NCBI GenBank assembly: GCA_018398765.1
Contig: JAHBMJ010003497.1
Location: 1 to 10,458 of the forward strand
Direction of reading: 5' to 3'
Length of the DNA stretch: 10,458 nt
From: Chromera velia
Taxonomy: Eukaryota > Sar > Chromeraceae
Below are positions 7,382-10,458 of the stretch, one piece after another (position 1 is the first letter of the stretch; each line of letters begins with the position of its first letter). A program made the translations under genes and the position numbers. A model generated the notes under the pieces. That model was not told where the DNA came from, did no database searches, and was given only the letters and a program-made list of their open reading frames with translations.

Positions 7382-8006
7382 TGCGGATCATAACCCTTGC
7401 AGGTATATTCTGATTTTGTATTGCTTGAGCACTGAGCGGCGGCAGTCCGTGCATGCACATTTTTTGTAGGACCAGACAATTGACAGCTGTCGCGACTTCC
7501 GCTAGTACAAGCTTGTTAGGCACTGATCACTGTGATCATGCACAGGTTGTGACCAAAGTTTGTTTCGATCGCATTGTTGCGCCTCGTTGCGTTGAGGGCA
7601 ACGTCTTGCGTCCCAAAGAGACCTGTCAAGCAATCAGTCTGCACAGCATGCACACGACATACAGAGGAACACAGCCAGAGTGTCGATCAACGCGATGCAG
7701 CAGAGATAATTCAAGCATCGATCTATACGATGGACAGATTCATGGACAATTTGAGACACAGACGTAGAGAAATGAACAAAGAAAATGGGGCAAAAAAGAG
7801 TACAAGAGAGGTGCCGATCCGCTAAAGGCAGATGGAATAAAGAAGACGTCAATCAGTGAGCCAGACGCATTAATTGGCATGCCCGGGAGGATTGGAGAGG
7901 CCCGTCGCTGGAGAAGAAAAGAAAGGGGCCAGCAACCAATGTAGGAAAGGAAAGGAATGACAGGCCGGCCCGAGGGAGGGAGGAGCATATCGAGATTGGC
8001 TTGCTT

Positions 8007-8097
8007 GACAGACAGGGACAGACAGGGACAGACAGACAGGCAGACAGACAGACAGACAGACAGACAGACCGACCGACCGACCGACCGACCGACTGAC
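8007..8097. repeat. Compound (GACA)n-(GACC)n microsatellite
   Basis: GACA/GGACA units from 8007 change at 8067 to six GACC units, then end in GACTGAC at 8097. The switch between tetramers that differ by one base suggests a point mutation that was then amplified by slippage. Confidence 0.95.
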
Positions 8098-8171
8098 GAA
8101 TTTACAAGCGCAACATAGTCCAGAGATCCTTTGGTTGTTTCGAACTGCGCAAGGACGTCTGAAACCTGAAC

Positions 8172-8234
8172 GAAGGAAGGAAGGAAGAGAGGAAGGGAGG
8201 AAGGAAGAGATGAAGGAAGGAAGCGAAGAAGGAA
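8172..8234. repeat. (GAAG)n purine microsatellite
   Basis: GAAGGAAG-type repeats with interruptions (GAGAGG, GATG). The strand is almost purely purine, so triplex formation is possible. It encodes only Ser/Leu/Pro/Phe low complexity on the other strand and is not a gene. Confidence 0.9.
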
Positions 8235-9060
8235 AAAGTTGAGGATCTATGTCGATTGTCCGTTCATCAACCACCAGGAGCATGGAGGTAGACAGTCAGT
8301 CAAACAGATTGACCAACGGCCAGGCAGAAAAGTGGCCGAATCAGATTTAGTCGCGCAAGGTCTCTGGAAGCCAAACGATGCTCGTCTATACTCGACCCCC
8401 ATGCAATTGGAATCAGTGGTTTCGCGAATCAGCCATCTGAATGCACAGGATGAGCGTTCTGTTCTGCTCAGAGAAAGTCTCTGCTCAGAGAGGTGAATTT
8501 CAAAACGTACGTTTCGTTAGAGGTAGGATGAGAAAAAAGCAAACAAATCAGAGAGGCACGCAGAGAAAGGGTGCTCGCCACATAGAGCCAATACAGGAAA
8601 GAAGCATTCTAGAGTTCGAAGGATCACAGAGGGCTTGCAAGGAAATACATGGGGACGTGTACAGAGAAGGTGGTCGTTTTCTCTGACAAACTGTGTTTCA
8701 CCAGAATGCAGGCGAACGAATAATTGCAGAGAGAAGCATGAAAGTGCTCCGCGAAGCAGGCAAAAGATAAACCCTTTCCGTCACTTCGAGCGGACCCAGT
8801 TTCAAGTCGGAGTTTTGTAGGGTACTTTGACAGATTGCTGGGCCAAGATAGGTATTTCAAAGGAATGACCACTTGCTTTCGATGTATCCTCGGACCACAA
8901 CTCGGTGGATAATTTGTTCTTTTTTGCGCACTCCCACGCAGAGAAGAGAAACGGCTGATCGTCAGAGAGGGTGAAAAAAGTGGACGCAAAGAGAAGGGAA
9001 AGCCACTGGGGGAAAATGAGAGGGGGGGGAAGAGACGGGGAGCAGGCCAGTAAGGGAAAA

Positions 9061-9099
9061 CTAAAAAGAAGGCAGAAGAGAATTTTTGGTGCTGTCAGC
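9061..9099 (-). CDS. Possible last exon of the EF-hand gene
   Basis: On the minus strand an acceptor (CTGTACTTCAG, ending at 9100) opens a phase-0 frame of 12 codons (ADSTKNSLLPSF) and then TAG at 9063-9061. It joins in frame to the exon at 9200-9262 and would give a short tail after the EF-hand exit helix. The alternative is that this acceptor is skipped in favour of the stronger one near 9022. EF-hand proteins usually have a further paired hand, which this short ending would not supply. Confidence 0.25.
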   Translation of the reverse strand, partial: ADSTKNSLLPSF

Positions 9100-9199
9100 C
9101 TGAAGTACAGTGGTGGTGCTTGGAATGTACAAGATTATTCCGAAATAAAATAGAATAGAAAAGAAAAGTAAAACTCCATACTGAAAACCACCCACCCAC

Positions 9200-9262
9200 C
9201 TCCGCTTCACTGAGGGGAAAGGAAAGACTCCGTACGCAGGATTTGAGAACGGTCTCTGCAGA
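9200..9262 (-). CDS. EF-hand gene, internal exon (exit helix)
   Basis: 63 bases, 21 codons, phase 0 at both ends. A long pyrimidine tract ending CGACTGCAG (AG at 9264-9263) precedes it, and GAG|GTGGGT (donor from 9199) follows. It reads SAETVLKSCVRS then LSFPLSEAE. This matches the exit helix and linker after an EF-hand loop in calmodulin-like proteins (L..VLK.....PLSE.E, compare the LTDEE turn of calmodulin). It continues the loop encoded by 9720-9766 in frame. The Glu usually found at loop position 12 is not exactly placed (Ser, with Glu two residues later), so this hand may be degenerate or the junction slightly different. Confidence 0.6.
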
Positions 9263-9636
9263 CTGCAGTCGCGGAAGGGAGGGGAAGGGAAGCAAACGAA
9301 GCCACGACACACGCGCGGATGTCGACACAGAACAAATACCACGAAAAAGACATAAACGGGGCTCGAAGTAGAGTGAACATTCAGACAGACAGAAACAGAC
9401 GGAAAGACAGACGAACGGACGGGGGGAAGCCCACCATAGAATCAATGAACCGGATGGATAGACAGGAAACAGAGAGAAAATACCAGAAGAAAGCATTTGT
9501 GTAGATGTGCTTTGAGAGGGGGCTGTGTCCCGCGGCGGTAAGTTTTTGTTTTGCTTCGTAAAAGAGGAGGTAAGGAGGTAAACGCATGTGTGCGGCAAGA
9601 GCGGCCAGGCACACACACGCGATGTACTCCCACCAT

Positions 9637-9651
9637 GATCGATCGATCGAT
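9637..9651. repeat. (GATC)n microsatellite
   Basis: Nearly four GATC units in a row. It lies just beside the TATC array, inside the inferred EF-hand intron. Confidence 0.85.
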
Positions 9652-9663
9652 AGGAGGTCCATG

Positions 9664-9708
9664 TATCTATCTATCTATCTATCTATCTACCTATCTACCT
9701 ATCTATCG
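9664..9708. repeat. (TATC)n microsatellite
   Basis: About eleven TATC units with two C substitutions (TACC) in the right half. Located in an inferred intron 6-15 bases from the donor of the loop exon. Confidence 0.95.
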
Positions 9709-9719
9709 ACTGAACTCAC

Positions 9720-9766
9720 GTCCGTGTTGCAGATGCCTGTTCCCTCGAGGTCCAGCGCCTTGAACG
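9720..9766 (-). CDS. EF-hand gene, internal exon (calcium-binding loop)
   Basis: 47 bases between an acceptor TTGCTGCAG (AG at 9768-9767) and a consensus donor GTGAGT (from 9719). After two bases completing a split Ala codon it reads FKALDLEGTGICNTD. This is the entering helix end and loop of an EF-hand: hydrophobic F..LD, then D-x-E-G-T-G with Gly at loop position 6. EF-hands bind calcium in sensors such as calmodulin, centrin and calcineurin B. Its split codon (phase 1) matches the last base of the exon at 10126-10227. The plus strand also offers TTGCAG then ATG here, but that reading has no domain and runs into the CAGT repeat. Confidence 0.7.
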
Positions 9767-10125
9767 CTGCAGCAATTAAGTCAGCCAGTCAGTCAGTCAG
9801 TCAGTCAGTCAGTGAGTCAGTCAGTCACTCAATCAGTTAGGAACGGAAATCTTGTCCACATGTGTGTGCAAGAAGCGCAAAGGAATCTCAAAAATCGTAT
9901 CGAGTAAAGCTGGAGTGGAGCTTCGGCAAAAAGAGCGAAAGCAGAGAAGACAGGGGGAGAGGGTATGCATTTTTTTGTGAGAAAAAACAAACACAGTCAA
10001 GAGGCAAAGAGGATGGTGTACATGCAGCGTCTTGCCGAAGCTTCTTCGAAATTCCCAGAGACTTCCTTTCCCTCTGTACGTATGTCCGTCGGTCTATCTG
10101 TCTATCTGTCTGCCAACACACGGAC
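9767..10125 (-). other. Intron of the EF-hand gene, carrying the CAGT repeat
   Basis: 359 bases from GTCCGT to GCTGCAG. It includes the (CAGT)n array and a purine-rich patch (about 9900-9960, plus-strand sense). Several plus-strand frames are open here but have no domain or codon bias. Confidence 0.45.
9780..9838. repeat. (CAGT)n microsatellite
   Basis: Roughly fourteen CAGT units with a few substitutions toward the right. On the minus strand it lies 14 bases upstream of the acceptor of the EF-loop exon, so length changes could affect splicing. Confidence 0.95.
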
Positions 10126-10227
10126 CCTTCATTGCAGCATTAAAGCTGGTCTTCCGGGGAGCCAGGATTCCCACCATCAGCACGACGTGCTCGAAAGAGA
10201 ACTTGAAGTGGTCAGACGTCGTGATCT
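10126..10227 (-). CDS. EF-hand gene, upstream exon
   Basis: 102 bases after the acceptor AATCAAGCAG (AG at 10229-10228). Two bases of a split codon, 33 codons and one base follow, then the donor GTCCGT (from 10125). It reads ITTSDHFKFSFEHVV, then LMVGILAPRKTSFNAAMK. Third codon positions are mostly G or C, as in real coding exons. KFSFEHVVLMVGIL resembles the end of an EF loop and the helix after it (I-x-F-x-E-F-V pattern, with His at the Glu position). The spacing to the next hand matches calcineurin-B/CIB-type proteins, which have ...FxEFV..L...P...L..AFK.YD. It joins the exon at 9720-9766 as ...AAMK-A-FKALD.... Earlier exons lie beyond the right edge or are lost in the repeat. The donor is not the usual GTRAGT. 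Confidence 0.6.
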
Positions 10228-10375
10228 CTGCTTGATTCCGTTTCGGTAGTTCAGGTTCATTCACGCAAAGGAGGGATGAAAGAGTAAGATAAGAGGTGCG
10301 CAGACAGCAAAGGAAAGCAAGGACACACACACACACACACATACATACATACATACATACATACATACACACATA

Positions 10376-10416
<41 letters not shown>

Positions 10417-10458
10417 GCACGCACACACACACACACACATGCAGAAAGAAAGAAAGAA
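10228..10458 (-). other. Probable intron upstream of the EF-hand exons
   Basis: No coding frame can be supported. The proximal part contains branch-point-like CTGAAC/CTAC words just before the acceptor. The distal part is the terminal microsatellite. The gene's 5' exons must lie outside the window. Confidence 0.4.
10322..10458. repeat. (AC)n-(ACAT)n-(AC)n-(AAAG)n compound microsatellite at the right edge
   Basis: AC units to about 10340, ACAT units to about 10369, mixed AC/ACAT, AC again to 10440, then AAAG to the last base. The AC part is the reverse complement of the TG array at the left edge. Confidence 0.97.

Larger units (their letters stand above)
6835..7440. other. AT-rich island 2 with palindromes
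   Basis: Directly after the plus-strand gene, composition shifts to strongly AT-rich and SSRs vanish, as in 691-1300. Short words of the AAGTAAC/GTTACTT type recur on both strands (about 6870-7200). A 19-bp palindrome lies at 7154-7172 and an 8-bp stem-loop at 7359-7381. One frame of about 47 codons (about 6956-7096) is open with AT-rich codons and no recognisable product. The first part may be the 3' untranslated region of the preceding gene. The rest could be a decayed mobile element. No terminal repeats or target duplication were identified. Confidence 0.5.
7441..9060. other. Long stretch without a supported gene
   Basis: Contains a 15-bp palindrome TGATCACTGTGATCA at 7524-7538 and GTGCATGCAC at 7449-7458, then the GACA/GACC and GAAG microsatellites. 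Open frames occur on both strands but lack ATG starts or domains. On the minus strand a very good acceptor tract ends near 9022 (C-rich run then CAG), and the frame after it is open to about 8820 in a phase compatible with the EF-hand gene. A minus-strand frame near 8743-8790 reads SDGKGLSF, which superficially resembles an EF-hand loop. Either could be a further 3' exon of that gene, but neither is firm. Confidence 0.45.
9263..9719 (-). other. Intron of the EF-hand gene, carrying TATC and GATC repeats
   Basis: 457 bases from GTGAGT to CTGCAG. It contains the (TATC)n and (GATC)n arrays and a long pyrimidine-rich half before the acceptor. It also holds a GACA/GACG-rich patch at about 9383-9425 (plus-strand sense). 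No further exon is evident inside. Confidence 0.5.

Noticed and set aside
241-7458. Scattered TGCATGC/GCATGC words (for example 3187-3192, 7449-7458) as ApiAP2 sites
   Set aside because: The motif is known in apicomplexans, but here it is scattered, mostly outside promoters, and the organism is not established.
7998-8100. CRISPR-like array
   Set aside because: Units are tetranucleotides with no spacers; a plain microsatellite.
8236-8283. Minus-strand frame reading DERTIDIDPQLF
   Set aside because: Short, followed at once by the GAAG repeat, no splice signals of quality.
8743-8790. Minus-strand SDGKGLSF, resembling an EF-hand loop
   Set aside because: The loop spacing is one residue off, no in-phase acceptor links it to the exon at 9200-9262, and codon bias is weak.

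Overview
The window looks like nuclear DNA of a microsatellite-rich, single-celled eukaryote. GC content is near 50 % outside two AT-rich islands. Coding sequence is sparse and split into short exons, splice junctions mostly look like GT...AG, and the gene-poor stretches are full of 2- to 4-base tandem repeats (TG, CATC, GACA, GACC, GAAG, TATC, CAGT, ACAT, AAAG). An alveolate such as a chromerid or coccidian, or a stramenopile alga, would fit. That placement is an impression, since no marker gene is present. The window starts inside (TG)n and ends inside (AC)n/(AAAG)n, so it may be an assembly contig broken at microsatellites.

Layout. 1-123 is a TG microsatellite. 124-690 has no gene I can support. 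691-1300 is an AT-rich island with small inverted repeats. 1355-1523 (+) is a candidate terminal exon with a C-x2-C-x2-H-x3-C motif and a basic tail. 1524-3576 has no supported gene, but holds a CATC repeat, a 10-bp inverted repeat and a C-rich tract able to form a G-quadruplex on the minus strand. 3577-4116 (-) is the clearest single-exon gene, a 179-residue protein ending in a ZZ-like eight-cysteine zinc-binding module. 4117-4917 separates it from a divergent plus-strand gene and looks like a shared promoter region: paired CCAAT boxes, a GC-rich block with a perfect hairpin, and a TA/T tract. 4918-6834 (+) holds three or four exons, probably one gene, whose product combines a basic N-terminus, a charged coiled coil and a C-terminal SAM-like segment. 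6835-7440 is the second AT-rich island. 7441-9060 has no supported gene and carries large GACA/GACC and GAAG microsatellites. From about 9061 to the right edge lies the 3' part of a minus-strand, multi-exon EF-hand gene.

The EF-hand gene is the most informative result. Its exons (102, 47 and 63 bases) are too short to stand out as open reading frames. They were found because three separate pieces join in phase into a calmodulin/calcineurin-B-like EF-hand region. Its introns carry the TATC, GATC and CAGT repeats. The genes have no evident common pathway. The zinc-finger gene and the coiled-coil gene are probably co-regulated because they are head-to-head. Nothing here demonstrates a new biological system. 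The best leads are the hidden EF-hand exons, the coiled-coil/SAM-like gene, the zinc module, the candidate CCHC exon and the two AT-rich islands.
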